Assembly (NCBI GenBank): GCA_949130495.1
Contig: OX422207.1
Location: 834,990,073-835,054,072 of the forward strand
DNA from: Sambucus nigra
Lineage: Eukaryota; Streptophyta; Magnoliopsida; Dipsacales; Adoxaceae
Direction: 5' to 3'
DNA: 64,000 bases
In this document: piece after piece, positions 12,284 through 22,235 of the stretch
How the letters are laid out: each line of letters opens with the position of its first letter
How positions within the stretch are numbered: the first letter of the stretch is position 1
The notes under the pieces: model-generated
Database searches by the model: none
Seen by the model: the letters and a program-made list of their open reading frames with translations, nothing else
Told to the model about the DNA's origin: nothing
Program-made: the position numbers and the translations under genes

Positions 12284-13501
12284 ATACCATGACCCCATTC
12301 TCAAGGATCCTTTCCTGAAACTAGAACATTCCCCTCGAAATTAGTTTGCCAAAATTCCATCTTTGTATACATTATCTCCATTTCCTTACATCATCCTCCT
12401 CCATTTTCCATCCTAATTTACATCCTTACCTCACCACCATCCATCCCTACTAAAATCGGCCTCCTATTATTGCAAAATTAGAATTAAAGTTCTCTAGAAG
12501 GTCGACCCTTATCCATTTACTACTCATTAGTAGTAGTTAATTACTTTTCTTTCCACTTTTGACAAATCTTTATCCTATTCTCTCACATCAAAACTAATAT
12601 CATTTTTTATTATTTAGTACATATAAATCTTATTTTCATAAAATATAAAAATATCCAAAAAGAGGGTTTTTTTATAAACCCTAAATTGATATTTCCTATT
12701 AATCACACTTTATACACTTACGCATAATTTCTAAATAAATTAAAGGAAGTCATAATTCGGATTTATGGGCTAAACTCCACCCTTGCGTATTATCGAACTG
12801 TGTGGACTTTGATACTTTTTGGGCTACTTAGGTGTCCCGGACCAATCATGGGATTCGAGTCCTATTTTCTCATTTTATGCTTTCTTATGTTTATTAGTAT
12901 TGTAAGTCCACGAACTCCTACATATTCATGTTCCTCCCAATATACACACTCACTTCTTCATAGTGATTTGTGATTCTACGCACACTCAGATTATATTTAT
13001 TTTATGTTATTTCTCTTATACGCTCCTTAGGATGATCTCTCCCTGTCTTTCCCATGACGCGGGTCGGGTGATTTCTTTCTCTCATTATTCACACCACACA
13101 CATGTACACACGTATCATATTTTGGAGAAAATAGGAATAATATCATACCCTATGAAAGACCAAAATGGTGGGATGGGTGCCTAACACCTTCCCATTTCGT
13201 AACTTAGTTCCCAGACCTTTAATTCGTTAGGTTTCGTGCCCATCAGTATGTCTTTGATGCCATTATCTCGGGATGACTACATTTCTTCTTCCTGCTTTGA
13301 GAAAAATAGGCTGACGACTCCATTTCTTCGTGTTTCTCCCATTTTATTATGGTCAATTTATATCTGAGGGAACCCACAAAGATTCAACACGAGTGGAAAA
13401 AAGAGGACTCCCATATCCTCGAGAGGTATTTCTTCTATTTTCCCTCCCATCCAATTTTTGGGTCGGTTAGCGCCGGAGGAATTCGGCCTGCATGGACACA
13501 G

Positions 13502-13520
13502 TGGTGACTTCGTCGGGGAT
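13502..13520 (+). other. Primer-binding site of the host Tat-like element
   Basis: TGGTGACTTCGTCGGGGAT resembles TGGCGACTCCACTGGGGA, the segment commonly found just after Tat/Ogre-type LTRs. It begins 1 bp after the LTR terminus GGACACA. The position marks the start of the internal region 15 kb before gag because of later insertions. Confidence 0.65.
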
Positions 13521-13672
13521 ATTTTTGAAGGACTAGACTCTATTTTTACATGGGTGTTGCTTATTTTTCTTTCCTATTTTTCTACATATGTACACGTGCC
13601 TCCACTTGTATGTTCTCCTTACTTTTATAGTTACATCTTGTATATATGTCTCCTTCTTATCATGATGTTTAC
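13521..13672 (+). other. Host leader, first piece
   Basis: Pyrimidine-rich non-coding leader between the PBS and the insertion at 13673. It continues at 24614 after the inserted element; the CACTTGTATRT-type phrases on both sides agree. Confidence 0.6.
13668..13672. repeat. Target site duplication TTTAC, left copy
   Basis: TTTAC directly precedes the LTR start TGTAGAAGGG and recurs at 24614-24618 directly after the other LTR. Five bp is the usual duplication for gypsy-type integrases. Confidence 0.9.
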
Positions 13673-13737
13673 TGTAGAAGGGTGTCTACCTATAAAAAAG
13701 TAAAAATATTATTTTATTAGAAATACTGAGAAGAAAC

Positions 13738-13935
13738 CCAGGGTCCCGACAGAAACTCATATTGAGCAGGAACCCCCCCGGGGTCTCGGCAGAAACTCAT
13801 ATTGACAGGAACCCCCCAGGGTCTCGACAGAAACTCTTATTGAGGAGGAGCCACCCCAGGGTCCCGACAGAAACTCTTATTGAGGAGGAGCCACCCCAGG
13901 GTCCCGGCAGAAACTCATATTCAGCAGGAACCCCC
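13738..13935 (+). repeat. LTR head repeats with CAGGAACCC core
   Basis: Five units of about 41 bp, each built as CAGGGTCCCGACAGAAACTC, then ATATTGA or TTATTGA and CAGGAACCCC or GGAGCCACCC. The same block occurs at 22039-22235. The AGGAACCC core recurs throughout 16690-18190 in the interior of this element. Confidence 0.8.
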
Positions 13936-15560
13936 AGCGCCACTGCAAGTATCAGCGCCGATGCAAGTGTCAGCGCCGCTGAAAGGGTCAGCCCCGCTGC
14001 AAGTGTCAGCGCCGCTGCAAGGGTCAGCGCCGCTGAAAGTGTCACCGCCGCCGCAAGGGTCAGCGCCGCCGCAAGTGTCGGTGCCACCGCAAGTGCCAGC
14101 GCCGCTTCAAGTGTCTGCGCCACTTTAAGTGCCAGCGCCGCTTCAAGTGTCAGCGCCGCTTCAAGGGTCAGCGCCGCTAAAAGTGTCAGCGCCGCTGCAA
14201 GGGTCAGCGCCGCTTCAAGTGCCAGCGCCGCTGCAAGGGTCAGCGCCGCCGCAAGTATCGGTGCCACTTCAAGCGCCAGCGCCGCTTCAAGTGTCTGCGC
14301 CGCTGTAAGTGTCAGCGTCGCTGCAAGTGTCTACGCCGCTGCAAGGGTCAGCGCCGCTTCAAATGCCAGCGCCGCTGCAAGTGTCAGCGCCGCTGCAAGT
14401 GCCAGCGCCATTGCAAGGGTCAGCGCCGCTTCAAGTGCCAGCGCCGCTGCAAGGGTCAGCGCTGCCGCAAGTGTCGGCGTCACTTCAAGTGCCAGCGCCG
14501 CTTCAAGTGTCTGCGCCGCTGTAAGTGTCAACGCCGCTGCAAGGGTCAGCGCCGCTTCAAATGCCAGCGCCGCTGCAAGTGTCAGTGCCGCTGCAAGTGT
14601 CAGCGCCACTGCAAGTGTCCGCGTCGCCGTAAGGGTCGGCGCCGCTTCAAGTGCCGGCGTCGCTGCAAGGGTCAGCGCCGCCGCAAGTGTCGGCGCCACT
14701 TCAAGTGCCAGCACCGCTTCAAGTGTCTGCGCCACTTCAAGTGCCAGCGCCGCTTCAAGTGTCTGCGCCGCTACAAGTATCAGCGCCGCTGCAAGTGTCA
14801 GCGTCGCTGCAAGTGTCTACGCCGCTAAAAGTGTCAGCGCCACTGAAAGTGTCAGCGCCGCTTCAAGTGCCAGCGCCGCCGCAAGTGTCGGCGCCGCCGC
14901 AAGTGTCGGCGCCGCCGCAAGTGTCGGCGCCGCTTCAAGCGCCAGCGCCGCTTCAAGTGTCTGCGCCGCTGTAAGTGTCAGCGCCGCTGCAAGTGTCTAC
15001 GCCGCTGCAAGGGTCAGCGCCGCTTCAAATGCCAGCGCCGTTGCAAGTGTCAGCGCCGCTGCAAGTGTCAGTGCCACTGCAAGTGTCCGCGCCGCCGCAA
15101 AGGTCGGCGCCGCTTCAAGTGCCGGCGCCGCTGTAAGGGTCAGCGCCGTCGCAACTTTAAGTGCCAGCGCCGCTTCAAGTGTCTGCGCCACTTCAAGTGC
15201 CAGCGCCGCTTCAAGTGTCTGCGCCGCTACAAGTGTCAGCGCCGCTGCAAGTGTCTACGCCGCTGCAAGTGCCAGCGCCGCTTCAAGTTTCAGCGCCGCT
15301 ACAACTGTCAGCGCCGCTCCAAGGGCCAGCGCCACTTCAAGTGTCAGCGCCGCTGCAAGGGTCAGCGCCGCTTCAAGTGCCAGCGCCGCTGCAAGGGTCA
15401 GCGCCGCTTCAAGTGCCAGCGCCGCTGCAAGGGTCAGCGTCGCCGCAAGTGTCGGCACCACTTCAAGCACCAGCGCCGCTGTAAGGGTCACTGCAGTAAT
15501 GACAGTCGAGAGAGTCAGCGTCACTGCAAGGCTCGGCGCCACTGCAAGGGTCACTGCAGA
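13936..15560 (+). repeat. 18-bp GC-rich minisatellite in the 5' LTR
   Basis: About 90 head-to-tail copies of an 18-bp unit close to GTGTCAGCGCCGCTGCAA, with recurrent variants (GGGTC, GTGCC; TTCAA, GCAA). Eighteen is a multiple of three and the unit lacks stops, so several frames are open, including one of 616 codons that starts with TTG, not ATG. The matching array at 22236 is broken by stops in that frame, so I treat the array as non-coding. Confidence 0.9.
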
Positions 15561-16295
15561 AACGTTATTCGAGAGGTGCTGCTACAAGGGTTTCGACAGA
15601 AACTCATATTGAGGGAGTAGCTATCACAAGCAACTCCTCATCATGAAACATCAGTCTCTAAATGAACAACATCACTAACACTTTACTTTCTTGTACAGGT
15701 TGCCTAGTCGAGCAAGCAGGGCTCGAACAGGCGCGTTGGGACCTCCCGGGAGTTTTGGCTTGGCGGCTGAGGGACAAGGTATGTTGAGCAAGCTCAACCA
15801 CTTAGCACTATAGGATTGAGAGAATACTAGTAGGAGACCCTAGGGTCACCCAGTCCTCACACACCTCACACTTAGTCACAAGTGAAGTGAGCAGCCAAAG
15901 GGTTGGCTGCTCACAAGAAAAGAACTGTTTATAAAATGATTTTAGAGGAGAGGGTCCTCTAAACCCCTCTCAAGAAAAATAATTTTAGAAGGGTACCTCG
16001 AGACCCCCCTCAAGCTTGAAAATATTTTAGAGGAGGTGGTCCTCGAGACCCCCCCTCAAGTTTACAAAGTTTGTATCAAAGTTACCGTTTCAAAAGATAT
16101 TTAGCAAATCAGATATTTTGTCTCCATTAGAAGACATATTTGCTTTTGAACTTTGGTCGGTGCCAGGGGGCATCTGCCAGAGGGGACAGGCAGACCTGCC
16201 TGCAGGTAGGGACAAATAGTACACTACAGACTTTGTCCCTCACCAACCCTCTAAGTTTTGGCGCCAAAAGTGTCAACCCAGCCTTAGTGCCCAAG

Positions 16296-16305
16296 TATAA
16301 ATAGG
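16296..16305 (+). promoter_or_regulatory. LTR promoter TATA box (5' LTR)
   Basis: TATAAATAGG, a near-perfect plant TATA box, lies about 385 bp before the LTR end and is preserved at 24236-24245 in the other LTR. Transcription would start around 16330, giving an R-U5 of about 350 bp. Confidence 0.75.
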
Positions 16306-16689
16306 ACCCCTGGGCAAGGTCATAGACATGAAAAAATAGACAATAGATTTTGCACTGTTACTCTGCCAAAATATCACCAGACCTACCTAAGTATTCTCTC
16401 CCTGCTCATTCTCTTAGTGCTGAGTGCCTTGTTCCTTCACACCCCACTGACAGCCATCACTCTCAGGTGTTTCCCTTGAGAAAATTACTATTTTTTCTGT
16501 GAAAGTTCATCTTCTTGCAGGGAGTGAGTTGAAGCTTGAGTTCCATTGTTACCAGAAGGAGAAGTTTTCTTCAGAAGTTGCACCAGGAGACCTTGAAGAC
16601 CTTGCAGGCAGCGTCCATTGGAGTGGGTCACGCCTCACCCTTTCCAGTTATTCATAGACCCCAGTCTCACTACCCTCCAAAGAAAGATC

Positions 16690-18190
16690 TACCAGGCGAG
16701 ACACCTTCGGGCACAAGGAACCCGAGGTACTATAAGCGGTCAAAGAACTCAAAATTACCGTAATTATTTGGGGCGAGGAACCCACCTCGGCTGGCGACGA
16801 TCACAAAAAAAAAACCTCGGCGCTCGAGGAACCCCTTATGGGGGCGTTAGGAAATGAGGCCAAGACTGTAGAGGAGATAGATATGGTGGACAAAAAAAAA
16901 CAAGTGAGGGGCGCGCAATAGTAACCCCAGAGGCGAGGAACCCACCATGTGTGGAACAATGAACGAGGAACATAAGCGAGGAAGCCTTTGTATTCAGGGC
17001 CTCGCGCGAGGAACTCATACAACCCAAATCGTTGATGGTAGCCTCACCAAGCCCTCAAACGGCATGCGACGAGCCGAGCTCAAAGACACTAACGACGCGC
17101 GAGGACCCCTTATAAAAAAATTATTTCTTTTCATGAGGAACTCAAAGAATGTAAACCCTCGACAAAAAAAAAGGGGTGTGGGGAATTCGTAGTGGGCGAG
17201 GAACCCACCAACAGGGGGATCGCGAGGAATCCTCGATTGACGCAATACCCCTCATGGAAACAAGAGCGCGAGGAACCATGACTGACAGCGCACCCCCCAC
17301 GGTGATAGCAGTTGGCGAGGAACCCAAGGCCAGATCAGAACCCCCACGCAAATGTTCGCCCCTCACTCCAGCTAGTGGCGAAGAACCCTCTACGGTCTTA
17401 GCCCCAAGCATCAAATTGGTAACAATCTTACCCCCTCCTCGAGCTCAAAGTCAGATGCCTCATTAGGAGTGGCCCAAGAAAATCCCTTGTTTGAAAAAAT
17501 TTTAACAAAGAACCCAAATATTACCTCCTCTCTAGTTACACCCCTCAACGAGGAACCCATGCCAAATAATGTTCCAAAACCAAAGGTTTCACCAACAGTG
17601 GCCCCCAAAGATTTAGGAACAAAATATGTTCCTCTAGACGTGGTACCCCCGGTCGAGGAACCCATAAAAAAATGAAGTCCCAAATTGTGGTGAAATCAGA
17701 ATGGCGTCAACAGCGGCCTCCGGCGAGGGACCCTCGTTCCTCATGTCTCACCAATAGTGGATCCTAAAGATTTGGGATCAAAACTCATCTCTCTAGATGA
17801 GATACCACGGTTGAGGAACCCAAAAGTAATGAAGTCCCAAAATTAAAGGAACGCTTATATGAAAAAAATTTATTCCTAAGATGAGGAACCCACGGGCACA
17901 ATCTCTAGGTGATGAAACCCCATAGGTGGCACCTCGAATGAGGAACTACTAGTAGCTCTATGTTCCAACGAGGAACCCAGTAAAGAAGGGGCTTGGGGAC
18001 TCCAAGAGAAGAACCCTCATCAGCAAACAACCCCCTCATTCACAGTGACAAGTGAGGAACCCAGAAGCGAGGAGCCCTCCTTAGCAACCCGTGGGTGCGA
18101 GGAACCCACAATAAATTCAGTTCCAAGAAGGGGACTTTCACGCAAGGAACCCCCGCCATTACAGGCAGTGGCGAGAGACCCGTACAAGTC
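16690..18190 (+). repeat. Irregularly spaced AGGAACCC motifs
   Basis: The decamer CGAGGAACCC or a close variant occurs about 25 times, often as GGCGAGGAACCCACC, at uneven spacing of 25-130 bp with unrelated sequence between. Several short ORFs cross it (16536-17683) because the motif carries no stop, but no frame is kept through the block. It is not a regular tandem array. No domain is recognised. Confidence 0.75.
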
Positions 18191-18289
18191 CTCGCCCCAA
18201 AATTCAATTTGTCGTCAACAGACATCCTCACCACTAGGACTGAGAAGGTATTATGCCTAACTCCTCCAAGTTTCATTTTCTTAAAAAAG

Positions 18290-19015
18290 TTTGAATAGCC
18301 TGCTCTTGTTTTATGAGTACACTTCTTGCTATAAGTTTTATGAGTACACTTCTTGTAAGAAATATAAACTCTAACTACAACGAAGAAAAGTAATACTCAT
18401 TATTTTTGTTGGCACTTGATGCATGACTCATTTACCTATAATATGCGGTGGGTACACCAGATTTATGTGTTTTTTTTTTATAAGAAGGGTAGAACCTCTA
18501 CTAGATTAGAAGAGGGTTCATGATATAAGGAACTTTCCTCATTATACTTGGGGATATATCCAACCCAAAAGTAAAAGTATAGTGAGTAAAGTCCCTACAG
18601 ACCCGACAAGACCAGCAGGAGGTTATCCTCCTGGTAATAATAATAAAAAAAATTCACTACATTTTTTTATTATTATTCCATACATATTTATAGCCTAGAG
18701 AATAAGTCTTAACCTCTGTTCTTCAAAAAAATTGTAATTGACCAGTTTTCAGAAAATAGGGAGAAGTAGGTCTACCCCCCCCCCCCCCCCTAAACTCGTT
18801 ATTTTTATAAGACAAAAAAAGGTTCCTAAGAAAAGTTTGGAACAAGGACCCTTCAGACCAAGGGAAATTTTTAGTATAAAGAAATAATTATTTCTTTACT
18901 TATAATATATGTGAAATTTTAAGCAAAGTTTGTGGGAATGAGAAGTGCTAACCCCATCTCTTAGTTACTTCCCAAGAAATGAATATGCATAACAAAATAC
19001 CCCAAAGTCACACGG
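18290..19015. other. AT-rich spacer, no gene seen
   Basis: No ORF worth calling. It contains a direct repeat TTTATGAGTACACTTCTTG (about 18310 and 18336), a small hairpin CAGGAGGTTATCCTCCTG near 18617, and a run of Cs at 18775-18790. Confidence 0.6.
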
Positions 19016-19033
19016 GGTTGCGCTAAAAAATAT

Positions 19034-19727
19034 AACTTGCTCAGCTATATGCAAGTACCCCGCAGTTAGAGAGGTAGCGTCCAAATTTTAACTTGCTCAG
19101 TTATATGTAAGTACCCCCAGCTAGAGGGGCTTCTTCCAAAATTTTAAACTTGCTCAGCTATATGCAAGTCCCCGCAGTTAGAGGGGCAGCTTCAAATTTT
19201 TTTAACTTGCTTAGTTATATGCAAGAAGTACCCCGCAGCTAGAGGGGCCGCATCCAAATTTCAACTTGCTCAGTTATATGCAAGTACCCCGCAGTTAAAG
19301 GGGCAGCTCCAAAATTTTAAACTTGCTCAGCTATATGTAAGTACCCCACAGTTAGAGGGTCAGCTTCAAATTTTTTTTAACTTGCTTAGTTATATGCAAG
19401 AAGTACCCCGCAGCTAGAGGGGCCACATACAAATTTCAACTTGCTCAGTTATATGCAAGTACCCCGCAGTTAAAGGGGCAGCTTCAAACTTTTAAACTTG
19501 CTCAGCTACATGCAAGTACCCGGAGTTAGAGGGGAAGCTTCAAAATTCTTTTAACTTGCTTAGTTATATGCAAGAAGTACCTCGTAGTTAGAGGGGCCGC
19601 TTCCAAATTTTAACTTGCTCAGTTATATTTAAGTACCCCACAGTTAGAGGGGCAGCTTCAAAAATTTTAACTTGCTCATCTCGTATGAAAATACCCCACA
19701 GTTAGAAGCGGGAAGTTCAATCTTAAG
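19034..19727 (+). repeat. 58-bp tandem array with a hairpin per unit
   Basis: Twelve units starting at 19034, 19091, 19148, 19205, 19264, 19321, 19380, 19439, 19496, 19553, 19612 and 19670. Each holds ACTTGCTCAGYTATATGCAAGT, in which ACTTGC pairs with GCAAGT around a 10-nt loop, followed by ACCCCGCAGTTAGAGGGGC. Some units carry an AAG insertion after the stem. Confidence 0.85.
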
Positions 19728-19739
19728 GTTCTCATATAA

Positions 19740-20830
19740 AAAAGAGTAACTAAAAGTATTGAGAAACTCCAAGTATACATATAAGGTGCGACAGTTTAGC
19801 ACCTACGCGCTCACAGTCTTGAGCAACTGCCAAATATAAATATAAGGTACGACAGTTTAGTACCTAAGGCTCCAAGGGCATCGGAGTGCTCACAGTCTTG
19901 AGCAACTGCCAAGTATAAATATAAGGTACGAAAGTTTAGTACCTAAGGCTCCAAGTGCACCGGAGCGCTCACAATCTTGAGTAAGGGCCAAATATAAATC
20001 TAAGGTGTTCCAGATGAGCACCTTATGCTCTAAGGGCACCAGAGTGCTCACAATCTTGAGCAAGTGCCAAATATAAATATAAATATAAGGTACGACAATT
20101 TAGTACCTAAGGATCCAAGGGTATCGGAGCGCTCACAATATTGAGCAAAGGCCAAGTATAAATATAAGGTGCGACTGTTTAGCACCTAAGGCTTTAAGGG
20201 CACCGGAGCGCTCACGGTCTTGAGCAAGTGCCAAGTATAAACATAAGGTGCTCCAGATGAGCACCTAAGGCTCCAAGGGCATCGGAGCGCTCACAGTATT
20301 GAGCAAATGCCAAGTATAAACGTAAGGCTCCAAGGGCACCGGAGCGCTCACAGTCTTGAGCAAGTGACAAGTATAAACATAAGGTGCTCCAGATGAGCAC
20401 CTAAGGCTCCAAGGGCATCGGAGCGCTCACAGTATTGAGCAAATGCCAAGTATAAACGTAAGGCTCCAAGGGCACCGGAGCGCTCACAGTCTTGAGCAAG
20501 TGCCAAGTATAAACATAAGGCGCTCCAGATGAGCACCAAAGGCTCCAAGGGCATCGGAGCGCTCACAGTATTGAGCAAATGCCAAGTATAAACATAAGGC
20601 GCCAAGGGCACCGGAGCGCTCACAGTCTTGAGCAAGCGCCAAGTATAAACGTAAGGTGCTCCAGATGAGCACCTAAGGCTCCAAGGGCACCAGAGCGCTC
20701 AGAGTCTTGAGCAAGTGCCAAGTATAAATATAAGGTGCGACAGTTTAGCACCTAAGACTCCAAGGGTACCGGAGTGCTCACAGTCTTGAGCAACTGCCAA
20801 GTATAAATAAAAGGTACGACAGTTTCGTGC
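19740..20830 (+). repeat. Array of about 78-bp units with two inverted repeats
   Basis: About 14-15 units (some shortened to about 58 bp) carry GCTCCAAGGGCACCGGAGCG, CTCACAGTCTTGAGCAA, TGCCAAGTATAAAYATAAGG and either AGGTGCGACAGTTTAGCACCT or GGTGCTCCAGATGAGCACC. Both last variants are inverted repeats with 6-7 bp stems, so two different loops occur on the same stem. Confidence 0.85.
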
Positions 20831-20861
20831 ACAAGTCTCTCGACATTACAAGACACTTCTG

Positions 20862-20877
20862 CACGAGGGGGCTAATA
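20862..20877 (+). other. Second polypurine-tract-like motif
   Basis: GCACGAGGGGGCTAAT here is nearly identical to GCACGAGGGGCTAATG just before the 3' LTR (21961-21976), but lies about 1.1 kb upstream of it. It may be a relic of an older 3' end. Confidence 0.5.
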
Positions 20878-21049
20878 TTGATAAGTCCTCAAGCAATTGA
20901 ACAAATAGTAAAATAGCTTGGAGTGTGGGGATCCACTTATACTGGCTCCACCTGCCCAAGATTGCAAGTTTGACAGAAAATAGCCTAGGGCGAGGGGATC
21001 CACTTTGAGTGCCCTCTCTTCCCAAACTTGATGCTACAAAAAATAACTC

Positions 21050-21780
21050 AGGGCAAGGGGCTTACCATGAGTAACCCCTCCGCCCAAGATAGAAGGCCAC
21101 AGAAGAAGGCCGAGGGCGAGGGGCTCACCACGAGTAACCCCTTCGCCCAAGATAAAAGGCCACAGAAGAAGGCCAAGGGCGAGGGGCTCATCGCGAGTAA
21201 CCCTGCCGCCCAAGATGAAAGGCCGTAGAAGAAGGCCAAGGGCAAGGGGCTCACCGTGAGTAACCCCTCCACCCAAGACAGAAGGCCACAGAGGAAGGCC
21301 AAGGGTGAGGGGGCCATCGCGAGTAACCCCTCAACCCAAGACAGAAGGCCATAGAAAAAGGCCAAGGGCGAGGGGCTCACCGTGAGTAACCCCTCCGCCC
21401 AAGATGAAAAGCCACAGAAAGAGGCCAAGAGCGAGGGGCTCATCGCGAGTAACCCCTCCGCTTAAGATAGAAGGCCACAGAAGAAGGCCGAGGGCGAGGG
21501 ACTCACCGCGAGTAACCCCTCCGCCTAAGAGGAAAGGTCAACAGAAGAAGGCCAAGGGCGAGGGGCTCACCGTGAGTAACCCCTCCGCCCAAGATGAAAG
21601 GCCACAGAAGGAGGCCAAGGGCGAGGGGCTCACCGCGAGTAACTCTTCGCCCAAGATAGAAGGCCATAGAAAAAAGGCCAAGGGCGAGGGGTTCACCATG
21701 AGCAGCACCTTTAAACAAAGTAGAAGGCCAGAGAAGAAGGCTACAAAAATGAGGGGCTCACCGCGAGTAACCCCTCCGAC
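21050..21780 (+). repeat. 63-bp tandem array
   Basis: Twelve units of about 61-64 bp with the phrases GGGCGAGGGGCTCACCGCG, AGTAACCCCTCCGCCCAAGA and AGAAGGCCACAGAAGAAGGC. Unit length is often 63, so open frames on both strands (for example 21404-21796) arise without being genes. The last units are diverged. Confidence 0.85.
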
Positions 21781-21960
21781 CAAGTTTATACCCTGATAAG
21801 AAGATCCACTATAAGTGGCCTCATTTACAAAACTTGGGATGAAGTGACATAACATTAAATGACCCAAAGAGGAATGATGAAGAAACCCTAGGGTATTTGA
21901 AAAAAAAAACGGAATTTATGGCGTACAAAGCTTTTTGGTCTACCCAACACAAAAGACTTT

Positions 21961-21974
21961 GCACGAGGGGCTAA
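21961..21974 (+). other. Polypurine tract of the array-rich element
   Basis: GCACGAGGGGCTAA directly precedes the 3' LTR start TGTAGAAGG, the position required for plus-strand DNA priming. It orients the element on the plus strand. Confidence 0.6.
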
Positions 21975-22235
21975 TGTAGAAGGGTGTCTACCAATAAAAA
22001 AGTAAAAATATTATTTTATTAGAAATACTGAGAAGAAACCCAGGGTCCCGACAGAAACTCATATTGAGCAGGAACCCCCCCGGGGTCTCGGTAGAAACTC
22101 ATATTGGGCAGGAACCCCTAGGGTCTCGACAGAAACTCTTATTGAGGAGGAGCCACCCCAGGGTCCCGACAGAAACTCTTATTGAGGAGGAGCCACCCCA
22201 GGGTCCCGGCAGAAACTCATATTCAGCAGGAACCC

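Larger units (their letters stand above)
9445..13500 (+). repeat. 5' LTR of host Tat-like element, interrupted
   Basis: The LTR starts TGTAGAC and ends GGACACA directly before the PBS. A minus-strand element fragment occupies 10060-12067, so the LTR proper is about 2.05 kb. U3 holds imperfect repeats of about 140-172 bp (9538-10059). A TATTTAAGG promoter box lies at 12275-12283, and U5 contains the conserved-looking GGTGCCTAACACCTTCCC (about 13175-13192). Boundaries are inferred from termini and PBS position because the partner LTR is not in the window. Confidence 0.65.
13673..16678 (+). repeat. 5' LTR of the array-rich element
   Basis: About 3.0 kb: start TGTAGAAGGGTG, five units of about 41 bp (13738-13935), an 18-bp GC-rich minisatellite (13936-15560), a 285-bp segment absent from the other LTR (15549-15833), then U3/R/U5 with a TATA box. 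The end is placed where identity with the other LTR stops (CACTACCCTCC); the terminal CTACA seen in the right LTR is missing here, so a few bases were lost or changed. Confidence 0.8.

Noticed and set aside
13762..15612. 616-codon ORF with Ala-Ser-Val-Ser-Ala-Ala repeats
   Set aside because: It begins at TTG, lies in an 18-bp array that is open in several frames on both strands, and the matching frame in the other LTR is stopped near 22517. Best read as a by-product of the repeat.
16536..18298. Chain of short ORFs between the LTR and the first array
   Set aside because: They overlap in different frames on both strands, share only the stop-free AGGAACCC word and match no family I know.
19034..20830. 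CRISPR-like repeat-spacer array
   Set aside because: Units are contiguous, without unique spacers, there are no cas genes, and the setting is a plant retroelement.
20212..21867. ORFs with repeated peptides on both strands
   Set aside because: They arise from the 78-bp and 63-bp arrays; period near a multiple of three keeps frames open.
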